Of a DNA stretch of 64,000 nucleotides, positions 23,041 to 36,100 are shown piece after piece. Under the pieces are notes generated by a model, which had not been told where the DNA came from, did no database searches, and saw only the letters and a list, made by a program, of their open reading frames with translations. The translations under genes were made by a program, and so were the position numbers. Source of the stretch: Plazaster borealis. Taxonomy: Eukaryota; Echinodermata; Asteroidea; Forcipulatida; Labidiasteridae. Where the stretch lies: contig JAJGQC010000042.1 of assembly GCA_021014325.1 (NCBI GenBank), forward strand, positions 1 through 64,000, written 5' to 3'. Numbering within the stretch: the first letter of the stretch is position 1; each line of letters starts with the position of its first letter.

Positions 23041-26000
23041 ATTTGGATTTGATTTGGATTTGATTTGGATTTGACGGATTTAGTTTGGACTTGACTGACC
23101 TGACCAGGACCTGACCTGACCTGACTGAACCCCCACCTTGATCTGGATCTGACCTGACTCTGACTGACCTGACTGGGACTGACTGACTGACCTGGACCTG
23201 ACTCTACCAGACTCCGCTACGACTTCCACCTGACCTGACTCCACCTGACCTGATCGGACTTGACTAGACCTTAACCCTGATCTGACCTGGGACCTGACCT
23301 GACCAAGACCTGACTGGGACTCACTGACCTGGACTAACCTGGATCTGACCTGGCCTCCTGACCTTGACCTAACCTGACTCTGATCAGACTGACTAGACCT
23401 ACCTGGGACTCAGGACTCCAACCTGGACATGACCTGACCTTGACCTGACCTGACCTGGACCTGACTTGACCTGGACTGACCTTGGACCTGACTCAGGATC
23501 TGACAAGGACCCCATCTGGACCTGACTAACCTGACCTTGACTAGGACTCACCTGACCTGGATCTGATACGGATCTCACCTGGACCTGATCAGACTCCATC
23601 TAATTGATCTGGACTTAGCCTGACTTAACCTGACCTGACTGACTCGACTCTGACTGGGACTACCTGACTCAGACTCCAACCTGACCTGACCTGACCTGGC
23701 CTGACCTAACCTGGACCCACTGACTGCCCTGACCAGGACCTGACTGGGGACTAACTTGACTCAGACTTGCACTCTGGATTTGATTTGGATTCTGATTTGG
23801 ATTGACTGGACCTGACCTGACCCGACCTGATTGTGACGGACATGACTTCATTTGGATTTGGATTTAATTTGATTTGATTTCGACTTGATTTGGACGGATT
23901 TGGATTTGACGGATTTGATTTAGATTTGATTTGATTTGGATTTGATTTAGCTTTGATACGGATTTCATTTTGGAATTGGATTTAATTTGGATTTGATTTG
24001 ATTTGATTTGGATTTGATTAGGACTTCATTTGGATTTGACTTGATTTGACTTGGTTTGGATTTAATTTGATTGGATTTGACTTGATTAGGATTTGATTGG
24101 GGATTTCATTTGATTAAGATTTGATTTGGATTTGATTTGGATTTGATTTGGATTTAATTTGGATTTGGATTTGATTTGGATTTGATTAGGATTTGGACAA
24201 GGATTTCACGGATTTGGATTTAATTTGGATTTGATTTGGACGGAGCAGGATTTACTCGGATTTGACTTGATTTGGATTTAATTTTGACTGGATTTGGATT
24301 TGGATTTGATTAGGATTTGATTAGACTTCATTTGATTTGATTTGGATTTGATTTCGATTTCTGATTTGATTGGATTCATTTGACTTAGATTTAATTTGGA
24401 TTTGATTTGGATTTGGCCTGGATTTAATTTGACTTGACTTACCTGGTTTGATTAGACTTACTTCGACTGACTGATTAGATTTCAATTTGGATTTGATTTG
24501 GATTTGATTTGGACTGGATTTGGATTTGGATTTGATTTGACTTGATTAGGATTTGATATGATTTATTGGATTTCAGATTTAATTGATTTCTGATTTGGAT
24601 TTGATTTGATTTGATTTGGATTTGATTTGGATTTGGATTTGATTTGGATTTACTTAGTGCTTTGATACGGATTTACTTGAATTGGATTAATTTGGATTTG
24701 ATTTCGATTTGATTTAAGACTTGATTAGATTTATTTGATTTGATTGATTTGACTTAGTTTGATTTAATGATTGATTTGATTTGATTAGGATTTGATTTAG
24801 ATCATTGATTAAGATTTGATTTGATTTGATTCTGATTTGATTTGATTTAATTTGATTTGATTTGATTTGGATTTGATTAGGATTTGACAAGTGATTTATC
24901 GATTCTGATTTAATTTGGATTTGATTTGACTTCTGAGTAGGATTTATCTTGATTTGATTTGATTTGATTTAATTCTTGATTGACTGACTTGGATTCGATT
25001 GAGATTTGATTGGATTTCATTTGGATTTGATTTGGACGATTTGATTTGATTTGATTTGATTTGGATTTGATTTAGTTTGGATTTGATTTGATTTGATTAG
25101 ATTTGATATGATTTATCGGATTTGGATTTATTTGATTCTGATTTGATTTGATTGATTTCATCAATGATTTGATTTTGACTTGCTTGATTTAATTTTTGAT
25201 TTTGATTTGATTGATTGGGATTTTCATTTGACTTAGATTTAATTTGGATTCTTGATTTGGATTTGATTAGGATTTGATATGATTTCTATTTGGATTGATT
25301 TAATTTGATTTGATTTGTGGATTTGATTAGGATTTGTCGGATTTGGATTTGATTTACCATTTGATTTGACTCTGATTTACTTCTGACTGGATTCATTGGA
25401 TTTGGCTTGGGAATTGAGTTGGATTTGGATTTGATTTGATTAGGATTTGATTAGAATTTCATTTGGATTTGATTTAATTTGGATTTGATTTGGATTTGAT
25501 TAGGATTTCATTTTGATTTGGATTTTAATTTGGATTTGATTTGATTTATTGAATGCACTTGGATTTGATTTGAATTTGGATTTGATTTGGACTCCACCTG
25601 ACCTCCAGACTCCCAACCTTGACCTGACTGACCTGGACCTGACCTGGGATCTGATCGGACCTGACTTGACTTGACCTGATCAAGATCTGATGTGACCTTA
25701 CCTGACTTGGACTCCAATCTGACCTGACCTGACCTGATTGAGACTCAACGGACCTGACCTGATACGTGACCTGGCCTTGACCTGACTAGGATTTCATTTG
25801 GATTTGATTTGGATTTAATTTGATTTAATTTGGATCTGATTTGGATTTCGATTTGATTGGATTTCATTTGGATTTAGATTTAATTTGATTTGATTTGGAT
25901 TTGGCTGGATTTAATTTTGATTGATTTAATTTGGATTTGATTTGGATTTGATTGGGATTTCATTTTGATTAATTTGACTTGGATTTGATTTGGATTTGAT

Positions 26001-28760
26001 TTACTTGGATTTCATTTGGATTTGATTTGGATTTGATTTTGGATTTGATTAGGATTTCATTTGACGGATTTGATTTGGATTTGATTTGGATTTAATTAGA
26101 TTTGATATGATTTAATGGATTTGGATTAATTTGGATTTCATTTGGATTTGAGTAGGATTTCATTTGGATTTGAATTGATTTGGATTTGATTAAGACGATT
26201 AGGACTTGGCCTGACTCCGACTTAACCTGGATCTGACCTTGACCTGACCAGGGGACTCCACTCCTTGACTTCCAAACCTAACCTGACCTTGACCCTGACC
26301 TGACCTGACCTGACCTGACTCCGGGACTGACCTGACCTGACCAGGACCTGACCTGGACTCACCTGACCTGACCTAACCTGGACCTGATTCAGGACTTCAC
26401 CTGGACTGGACTTACCTGACTCTGACCTGATCTGGGACCCGACCTGCACCGATCCAGACTGGCCCGACCTACCTGACCTGGCCCACCCGACTCCTGACCT
26501 GACTGGATCTGATCGACTGATTATGACTTGATTAGGACTCCACCCGGGATCTGACCCACCTAAGGACCATCCTAATTTCAATTTGATTTGGATTCGATTT
26601 TATTCTAATTTGGATTTTGATTTGATTTTGGATTTGATTTGGATTTCATTTGGATTTAGATTTAATTTGATTTGGATTTGATTTTGATTTGATTTGGATT
26701 TGATTTTGATTTGGATTTGATATGTTTTTGATTAAGTTTTGATAATAGATCTTCAATGGACTTGACATAATTTGGACTTCATTTCCGATTTGATTTCGAT
26801 TTGATTGGGATTTGTTTGGATTTAGATTTAATTGGATCTGATTTGGATTTGGTTTGGATTAGGACGGAATGGACTCTACTCTGGATTTGAATTTGAACTG
26901 GACTTGATTTGTACTCGATTTGCATTTGACTTGATCTTGGATTTGACTTGAATGATTTGATGGGCGACTCACCTTGACCTGGACTGAACCCTGACTCTTA
27001 CCTGGATCGGAGGACTCTTCACGGACCTGGGACTTGACCTGACCTGATCCGGACCTGACCTAGACCTGGGACCAGGACTTCACCTGACTCGACTCAACCC
27101 AGACCCTGACCTGACCTGACCAGACTCACCTCCCGACTGACTCAACCTGACTGACTGGACGAATCTAACCTGGACTTAATTCGACCTGACTGACCTGACA
27201 GACTCACCCTTGACCCGATCAATCTAATCTGACCCGACTGACTCCGGGACTCCACCTGGACTCGACTCCAGTCGGATCTGATCTGACTCACCTGACTCAG
27301 ACTCAATCTGACCTGACGGACCTCGACTGGGCACCTGATCTGGACATGGTCAGATCTGGTCCACCTGACTAGGATTTGATTTGGATTTGGATTTGACGGA
27401 TTTGATTAGGATTCCCATTTGGATTTACTTTGGACTTGGATTTGATTAGATTTGATTAGGATTATTTTTTGATTTGGATTTAATTTTGATTTGATTTGGA
27501 TTTTGTTTGGATTTAATTTTGATTTGATTTGAATTGGATTTGCTGACTATTTGATTTAAATTGACTTGATTTGCATTTGATTTGGATTTGGTCGGATTTA
27601 TTTTGGATTTGACGGATTTGGATTTACCGATGGATTTGATTTGGATTTGATTTCTAATGGATTTTTAGATTTTCACTTTGATTTATTATGACGATTTGGA
27701 TTTGGGATTTGATTAGGATTTCATTTGATTAAGATTTGATAAGGATTTGATTTGGATTTGGATTTGGATTTGGATTTACTTGGATTTTATTTGAATTCTG
27801 GATTTGATTTCATTTGGATTTGGATTTGATTTAGATTTGATGTGGATTTAATTAGGTTTCATTCTTTGATTTAGATTTAATTTGGATTTGATTTGGATTT
27901 GTTTAGGATTTCGATTTGATTTGGATTTCATTTTGGATTTAGATTTAATTTGGATTTGATTTGGATTTAATTTTGGATTTAATTTGGAAGTTTGATTTGA
28001 CGGATTTCATCGGGATTTAGATTTCAATCGGGATCTGACGGACCTGACTTGCATTTCCGATCTTGGATCTGGCCTGACTTATCGACTTGGACTTAATCTT
28101 GACTTGACTTGGACGGACAGACTTACCTGACGGACTAACTCTGGACTTGATCTTGGACCTGATCGACTCCACCTGGACCTGACCTGAACCTTGATCGATC
28201 ACTACCTTGATTTCCAGATTTAATTTGATTTTGGATTTCGATTTGGGATTTGATTTTGGATTTGATTTGGATTTGGATTTGATTTGGACTTGGGATTGTA
28301 GATTTGGATAAGCGATTTTTTAGTTTAATTTGGATTTAATTTTGGATTTGATTTGGATTTTGATGAGGATTTCATTTGATTTGATTTGATATGGATTTGG
28401 TTTGGATTTGATTAGGATTTCCAGCCTTGATTTCATTTTGATTTCATTTGGATTTGATTTGATTTCGATTTGACTTGATTTGGATTTCGATTTGATTGAC
28501 TTCACGGATTTCAGATTTCAATTGGATTTGATTTGGGATTTGGCTTTGGATTCTAATTTGGATTTGATTTGGGTCATTTTGATTAGGATTTGATTGGGAT
28601 TTCATTTGGATTTAAATTTAATTTGGATTTGAATTGGAATTTGATTTGGACTTTGATTTGGATTTGGATTTGATTTGGATTTGACCAGATTTTGTGACGG
28701 ATATGAATTTTTCATTTGGATTTGGATTTAATTTCGGATTTCATTTGAGTTTGAGTAGTG
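23041..28760 (+). repeat. Composite array: alternating GATTT-type and GACCT-type pentamer blocks
   Basis: The C-poor type is a mixture of GATTT pentamers and GGATTT hexamers, commonly GATTTGGATTT (11 bp). The C-rich type is GACCT/GGACCT. Approximate blocks, C-poor: 23,041-23,090, 23,850-25,585, 25,790-26,205, 26,576-26,970, 27,373-28,020 and 28,205-28,760. Approximate blocks, C-rich: 23,095-23,845, 25,590-25,785, 26,210-26,570, 26,972-27,370 and 28,025-28,200. Intermediates (GATCTG, GACTTG) cluster at block edges. The tract is noisy, with many small indels and irregular units. The 60-119 codon minus-strand frames are by-products of the repeat. Confidence 0.9.
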
Positions 28761-31432
28761 ACTCATCACCTGGATCCGACTTAACCTGGACTTAACTCGA
28801 CTGACCTGATCTGACCTGACCTGACCTGATCTGAATCTGACTCGACTCGACTACTCGACTCAGAACCTGAACCTGACTCCACTGAATTTGACCGACCTGA
28901 CTCAATTTGACCTGACCTTACCTGACCTGACTCGACCTGACTGACCTGATGACTCAATCTGACCTGACTCCGACCTGACCTGACTCACCTGACCTGACCA
29001 GACTCACCCGACCTGACCTGACTGACCTGACTCCACCTGACCTGACTCACCATCCTCGACCTGACCTGACTCACCTGACTCGACTCAACCTGACCTGACT
29101 CACCCGACCTGACCCTGACTCGACTCCGACTCCGACTCAACCTGACCTGACTCTGACCTGACTGACTCACCTGACCTGACTGAACTGACTGACCTGACTG
29201 ACTCACCCTGACTCCAGACTCAACCTGACCTGACCTGACTGACCTGACTCGACCTGACCTGACCTGACCTGACCTGACTCGAACCTGACCAGACCTGACA
29301 ATGACTCACCTGACCTGACTCAACCTGACCTGACTGACCTGACCAGACTCACCTGACCTGACCTGACATGACCTGGCCTGGACCTGACCTGACTGTGACT
29401 CACCGATCTGACCTGACTCTGGACTGACTCAACCTGACCTGACTCGACTCGACCTGACTGACTCACCTGACTCAGACTAACCTGACCTGACTGACTCACC
29501 TGACCTAACTGACCTGATCTGGGCCTGGCCTCAGACCTGACTGACTCACCTGACTGACCTGACTGACCTGACCTGACCTGACTGACCTGACTGACCTGAC
29601 CTGACCTGACCTGACTGACCTGACTCCGACCTGACTCGACTCGACTCAACCTGACCTGACTCACCTGACCTGACCTGACCTGACCTGACCTGACTCCGAC
29701 CTGACTCAACCTGACCTGACCTGACTCCGACTCAACCTGACCTGACTATGACCTGACCTGACCTGACTGACCTGACTCACTGACTCAGACTCGACCTGAC
29801 CTGACCTGACTCGACCTGACCTGACCTGACCTGACTCGACTGACCTGACCTGACTGGACTCGACCTGACCTGACCTGACTCAGGACTGACTCACCTGACT
29901 GACTCACCTGACCTGACCTGACCTGACCTGACTCGACCTGACTCGACTCACCTGGACTGACTCCAGACTCACCTGACCTGACTGACCTGACCTGACCTGA
30001 CTCAACCTGACCTGACCTGACTCCGACCTGACCTGACTCACCTGACTCAGACTGACCTGACTCACCTGACCTGACCTGACCTGACTCCGACTCAATTGAC
30101 TGACTCACCTGACCCTGACCAACCTGACTCACCTGACTGAACAGACTCACCTGACCTGACCTGACTGACCTGACCTGACCTGACCTGACCAGACTCCAAC
30201 CTGACCTGACTCACCTGACCTGACTCACCCTGACTCCAAACCTGACCTGACCTGACTCGACTGACCTGACCTGACTGACCTGACCTGACCTGACTGGTGA
30301 CTCACCTGACCTGACTCACCTGACCTGGCCTGACCTGACTCAAGACTCACCTGACCTGACCTGACCTGACCTGACTCAACCTGACCTGACTGACTCGACC
30401 TGACTGACCTGACTCCGACTCACCCTGACCTGACTGACCTGACCTGACCTGACCCGACTGAGACTCACCCGACCTGACTCAACCTGACCTGACTGACCTG
30501 ACTCAACTGACCTGACCTGACTATGACTCACAGACCTGACCTGACCTGGCCTGACCTGACTGAAACCACCTGACCTGACTGACCTGACCTGACCTGACTC
30601 ACCCGACCTGACTGACTGACCTGACAGAACCCGACCCGACTCACCTGACCTGACCTAACCTGACTCAACCTGACTGACCTGACTCCGACCCGACTCCGAC
30701 CTGACTCCAACCTGACCTGACTGACCTGGACTCACCCGACCTGACTCCAACCTGACCTGGCCTGACCTGATCAAGACTCACCCTGACCTGACCTGACCTG
30801 ACCTGACTGACCTCACCCGACCTGACTGACCTGACCTGACTGTGACCTGACCGGGACTCACCCGACTCAGACTCAACCTGACCTGACTCGACCTGGCCTG
30901 ACTCCAACCTGACCTGACCTGACTCAACCTGACCTGACCTGACCTGACTCTGACTCCGACCTGACCTGACCTCGACTGACCTGACCTGACCAGACTCACC
31001 TGACCTGACTCAACCTGACCTGACTGACCTGACCAGGACTCACCTGACCTGACCTGACTCACCTGACTCTGACCTGACTCAACCTGACCTGACCTGACCG
31101 GACTCGACCTGACCTGACTCACCGACCTGACTCAACCTGACTCCGACTGACCCGACCTGACCTGACTCAGACTCACCTGACCTGACCTGACCCGACTCAC
31201 CTGACCTGACCTGACCTGACCTGACCAGACCCGACCAGACTCACCTGACTCGACCTGACTGGACTCACCTGACCTGACTCAACCTGACCTGACTGACCTG
31301 ACCTGACCTGACCAGACCTACCAGACTCACCTGACCTGGCCTGACCTGACTAGACTCACCCGACCTGACTGACCTGCTTGGACTCAACCTGACCTGACTG
31401 ACTCGACCTGACTGGGATGATTAGGACTCACC
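28761..31432 (+). repeat. GACCT (CCTGA) pentamer array, left
   Basis: Dominated by tandem CCTGA with interspersed CTCA-, CTGA- and CCAGA-type variant units, giving frequent TGACTCACCTG. More regular than the preceding composite tract but still richer in irregular units (CTGGCCTGA, CAAGACTCA) than the right-hand array. No coding or RNA feature. Minus-strand frames of up to 129 codons are inherent to the pentamer. Confidence 0.95.
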
Positions 31433-31695
31433 TGGATTTGGACTCAATTTGGATTTAATTTGGATTTGATTTGGATTTGATTTGGATTTGATTTGGATTT
31501 GCTTTGGATTTGTTTTTTATTTGGATTTGATTTGGATTTGATTAGGATTTCATTTGGATTTGGATTTGAATTTGATTTGGATTTGATTGGGATTTGATAA
31601 GGATTTGATTTGGATTTGGATTTAATTTGGATTTGATTTGGATTTGTTGAGATTTGATTTGGATTTGGATTTCATTTTGATTTGTATTTGATTTT
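31433..31695 (+). repeat. GATTT-type block at the left boundary of the A/B satellite
   Basis: GATTTGGATTT-type sequence (about 260 bp) ends abruptly at about 31,695. There the A/B satellite begins mid-monomer at GAAATAAAGAATACAAAGAC. Confidence 0.9.
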
Positions 31696-31846
31696 GAAAT
31701 AAAGAATACAAAGACAATTATACAATGAATAATAATAACAATGAAGGTGGTGTGGATGATAACAATAGGTTTTAATAGGCCATAACCATGGCCGGAAGTA
31801 AGTCCTTTGCAATTAGGTTCGGAACTTACTGTGTTTTTACTACCAT
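31696..31846 (+). repeat. Partial A-type satellite monomer, left outlier
   Basis: Matches an A monomer from its GAAATATAGAACACAAAGAC segment to TTTTTACTACCAT. It lacks about 35 bp around the CACATGCCACGTGCATG region. It is separated from the main array by about 630 bp of other sequence. Confidence 0.85.
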
Positions 31847-31909
31847 TGGATTGCGCTATCTCAAGTGGTAGGGTTGAAGTGATGAAGATCGCAGACGGGG
31901 GGTTACTGG
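31847..31909 (+). repeat. Array-flank direct repeat, left copy
   Basis: TGGATTGCGCTATCTCAAGT continues through GGTAGGGTTGAAGTGATGAA to GATCGCAGACGGG and GTTACTG. The same sequence occurs at 43,679-43,747, in both cases directly after a truncated satellite monomer at the same breakpoint (ACTACCAT). Confidence 0.85.
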
Positions 31910-32473
31910 TGGGTGCTGGAATGGCTGCCTTGACCGTTCTGCCTGACTGGCAACATCTCTCCTGAAGTCGGGTGGGGTAATGCCAGTGAGTAGATATAGT
32001 TTATCTGTCCTGGTTGGTTTAAGGCACCCAGTGATGATGCGGCAACTTTCGTTGAGAGAACAATCCAGTTTTGATACATGGGACCAGTTTTGAAGAAATT
32101 CTCATAAACATTGCCACAGACATCTAGGAAATGAGTGTTTTTAACTTTTTTCAACCTGCCGCTACGGGACGCTTTTGAAATGTGTGACTTCACCGGTCCA
32201 AATTGTTTAAACCAAACACTTGCCAGTTAAAAACAACTCAAAAAAACATTGTCACTTTCTGCTACTTTCAATTTACTAGGCATAGCAAAGTATAAAAACC
32301 TTGTAATTCGACACGTGATGACGTCATCATGACGTCATTTTTTGCATGCCGTCTTCATGTTACGGTTCAAGTACATGCCAAGTTTAAAGTTTTACAACTT
32401 ATACTTTTTGCGAAATCTGCAAGAAAAGGTTCAGGGAGAAGAAGAAGAGGCAGAAAAACCCCCAAAACTTAAC
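31910..32473. other. Unique spacer inside the satellite domain
   Basis: About 560 bp found once in the window. It contains TATAAAAAC at 32,291, a CACGTG E-box at 32,312-32,317 and two TGACGTCA CRE octamers at 32,319-32,326 and 32,330-32,337. A 96-codon minus-strand frame at 31,903-32,193 begins with GTG rather than ATG and shows no recognisable domain. It ends in a GA-rich patch (about 32,436-32,455) where the array resumes. Confidence 0.5.
32312..32337. promoter_or_regulatory. E-box plus two CRE octamers
   Basis: CACGTG is followed at once by two TGACGTCA octamers whose starts are 11 bp apart, about one helical turn. These match consensus bZIP (CREB/ATF) and bHLH binding sites. A TATAAAA-like motif lies 20 bp to the left. 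Function is inferred from the motifs only. Confidence 0.35.
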
Positions 32474-33117
32474 GATAACAATAGATTTTCGGCTGATGAG
32501 CCGAACACCTAATAATAATGCATTTATAATGCGCCATCTATCTAGATCTAGTGTACAAGACCCGATTCCGAGGCACAAAACCCCCCCAAAAAACATATAA
32601 CCAACAAAAGAGAAATATAGAACACAAAGACAATTATACAATGAATAATAATAATAATGAAAGTGGTGTGGATAATAACAATAGGTTTTAATAGGCCATA
32701 ACCATGGCTGGAAGTAACTCCCACATGCCACGTGCATGTGTCCAAGTCCCTTTTCGCAATTAAGTTCGGAACTTCCAGTATTTTCACTACCATCGGTATA
32801 TGGCAAATGAGCCGAACACCTAATAATATTGATTTATAATGCTCCATCTATCTAGATCTAGTGTACAAGACCCGATTCCGAGGCGCAGAACCAAAAACAA
32901 AACATAGACCAACAAAAGAGAAATATAGAACACAAAAACAATTATACAATGAATAATAATAATGAAAGTGGTGTGGATGATAACAATAGGTTTTAATAGG
33001 CCATAACCATGGCCGGAAGTAAGTCCCACATGCCACATGCATGTGTCCAAGTCCCTTTTCGCAATTAAGTTCGGAACTTCCAGTGTTTTTACTACCATAG
33101 GTTTTTTGGCTAATGAG
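32474..33117 (+). repeat. A/B satellite, left edge: two consecutive A monomers
   Basis: The GAGCCGAACACCTAAT anchor falls at 32,501 (ccg) and 32,812, then 33,118. Intervals are 311 and 306 bp, and both monomers carry the 51-bp A-specific segment. The strict A/B alternation begins only after this. The first monomer starts with a junction that joins GATAACAATAG directly to ATTTTCGGCTGATGAG. Confidence 0.85.
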
Positions 33118-36100
33118 CCGAACACCTAATAATAATGCATTATAATGCACCATCTATCTAGATCTAGTGTACAAGACCCTATTCCGAGGCGCAGAACCAA
33201 AAACAAACAAACATATAAGCAACAAAAGAGGAAATATAGATAACAATAGGTTTTAATAGGCCATAACCATGGCCGGAAGTAACTCCCACATGCCACGTGC
33301 ATGTGTCCAAGTCCCTTTTCGCAATTTAGTTCGGAACTTCCAGTGTTTTCACTACCATAGGTTTTTTGGCTAATGAGCCGAACACCTAATAATAATGCAT
33401 TTATAATGCGCCATCTATCTAGATCTAGTGTACACGACCCGATTCGGAGGCGCAGAACCAAAAAACAAAACATATAACCAACAAAAGAGAAATATAGAAC
33501 ACAAAGACAATTATACAATGAATAATAATAATAATGAAAGTGGTGTGGATCATAACAATAGGTTTTAATAGGCCATAACCATGGCCGGAAGTAAGTCCCA
33601 CATACCACGTGCATGTGTCCAAGTCCCTTTTCGCAATTAAGTTCGGAACTTCCAGTGTTTTTACTACCATAGGTTTTTGGCTAATGAGCCGAACACCTAA
33701 CAATAATGCATTATAATGCACCATCTATCTAGATCTAGTGTACAAGACCCTATTCCGAGGCGCAGAACCAAAAACAAACAAACATATAAGCAACAAAAGA
33801 GGAAATATAGATAACAATAGGTTTTAATAGGCCATAACCATGGCCGGAAGTAACTCCCACATGCCACATGCATGTGTCCAAGTCCCTTTTCGCAATTAAG
33901 TTCTGAACTTCCAGTGTTTTCACTACCATAGGTTTTTGGCTAATGAGCCGAACACCTAATAATAATGCATTTATAATGCGCCATCTATCTAGATCTAGTG
34001 TACAAGACCCGATTCCGAGGCGCAGAACCAAAAAAACCAAACATATAACCAACAAAAGAGAAATATAGAACACAAAGACAATTATACAATGAATAATAAT
34101 AATAATGAAAGTGGTGTGGATGATAACAATAGGTTTTAATAGGCCATAACCATGGCCGGAAGTAAGTCCCACATGCCACATGCATGTGTCCAAGTCCCTT
34201 TTCGCAATTAAGTTCCGAACTTCCAGTGTTTTTACTACCATAGGTTTTTTGGCTAATGAGCCGAACACCTAATAATAATGCATTATAATGCACCATCTAT
34301 CTAGATCTAGTGTACAAGACCCTATTCTGAGGCGCAGAACCAAAAACAAACAAACATATAACCAACAAAATAGGAAATATAGATAACAATAGGTTTTAAT
34401 AGGCCATAACCATGGCCGGAAGTAAGTCCCACATACCACGTGCATGTGTCCAAGTCCCTTTTCGCAATTAAGTTCGGAACTTCCAGTGTTTTTACTACCA
34501 TAGGTTTTTGGCCAATGAGCCGAACACCTAATAATAATGCATTTATAATGCGCCATCTATCTAGATCTAGTGTACAAGACCCGATTCCGAGGCGAAGAAC
34601 CAAAAACAAAACATAGACCAACAAAAGAGAAATATAGAACACAAAGACAATTATACAATGAATAATAATAATAATGAAAGTGGTGTGGATGATAACAATA
34701 GGTTTTAATAGGCCATAACCATGGCCGGAAGTAAGTCCCACATGCCACGTGCATGTGTCCAAGTCCCTTTTCGCAATTAAGTTCGGAACTTCCAATGTTT
34801 TTACTACCATAGGTTTTTTGGCTAATGAGCCGAACACCTAATAATAATGCATTATAATGCACCATCTATCTAGATCTAGTGTACAAGACCCTATTCCGAG
34901 GCGCAGAACCAAAAACAAACAAACATATAAGCAACAAAAGAGGAAATATAGATAACAATAGGTTTTAATAGGCCATAACCATGGCCGGAAGTAACTCCCA
35001 CATGCCACGTGCATGTGTCCAAGTCCTTTTCGCAATTAAATTCGGAACTACCAGTGTTTTTACTACCATAGGTTTTTGGCTAATGAGCCGAACACCTAAT
35101 AATAATGCATTTATAATGCGCCATCTATCTAGATCTAGTGTACACGACCCGATTCGGAGGCGCAGAACCAAAAAAACAAAACATATAACCAACAAAAGAG
35201 AAATATAGAACACAAAGACAATTATACAATGAATAATAATAATGAAAGTGGTGTGGATGATAAAAATAGGTTTTAATAGGCCATAACCATGGCCGGAAGT
35301 AAGTACAACATACCAAGTGCATGTGTCAAATTCCCTTTCGCAATTAAGTTTGGAACTTCCAGTGTTTTTACTACCATAGGTTTTTGGCTAATGAGCCGAA
35401 CACCTAACAATAATGCATTATAATGCACCATCTATCTAGATCTAGTGTACAAGACCCTATTCCGAGGCGCAGAACCAAAAACAAACAAACATATAACCAA
35501 CAAAATAGGAAATATAGATAACAATAGGTTTTAATAGGCCATAACCATGGCCGGAAGTAAGTCCCACATACCACGTGCATGTGTCCAAGTCCCTTTTCGC
35601 AATTAAGTTCGGAACTTCCAGTGTTTTTACTACCATAGGTTTTTGGCTAATGAGCCGAACACCTAATAATAATGCATTTATAATGCGCCATCTATCTAGA
35701 TCTAGTGTACAAGACCTGATTCCGAGGCGAAGAACCAAAAAACAAAACATAGACCAACAAAAGAGAAATATAGAACACAAAGACAATTATACAATGAATA
35801 ATAATAATAATGAAAGTGGTGTGGATGATAACAATAGGTTTTAATAGGCCATAACCATGGCCGGAAGTAAGTCCCACATGCCACGTGCATGTGTCCAAGT
35901 CCCTTTTCGCAATTAAGTTCGGAACTTCCAGTGTTTTTACTACCATAGGTTTTTGGCCAATGAGCCGAACACCTAATAATAATGCATTATAATGCACCAT
36001 CGATCTAGATCTAGTGTACAAACCCTAGGCTGAGGCGCAGAACCAAAACAAACAAACATATAAGCAAACAAAAGAGGAAAAATAGATAACAATAGGTTTT

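Noticed and set aside
31847..31880. tRNA-like A-box in the array flank (TATCTCAAGTGG)
   Set aside because: The A-box has a mismatch in its conserved G, and no B-box lies at the required distance. The GGGTTGAAGT that follows is adjacent rather than 30-40 bp away.
31903..32193. 96-codon minus-strand frame in the unique spacer of the satellite domain
   Set aside because: It starts with GTG with no ATG in useful context, ends in the array-flank repeat, and matches no family that I know.
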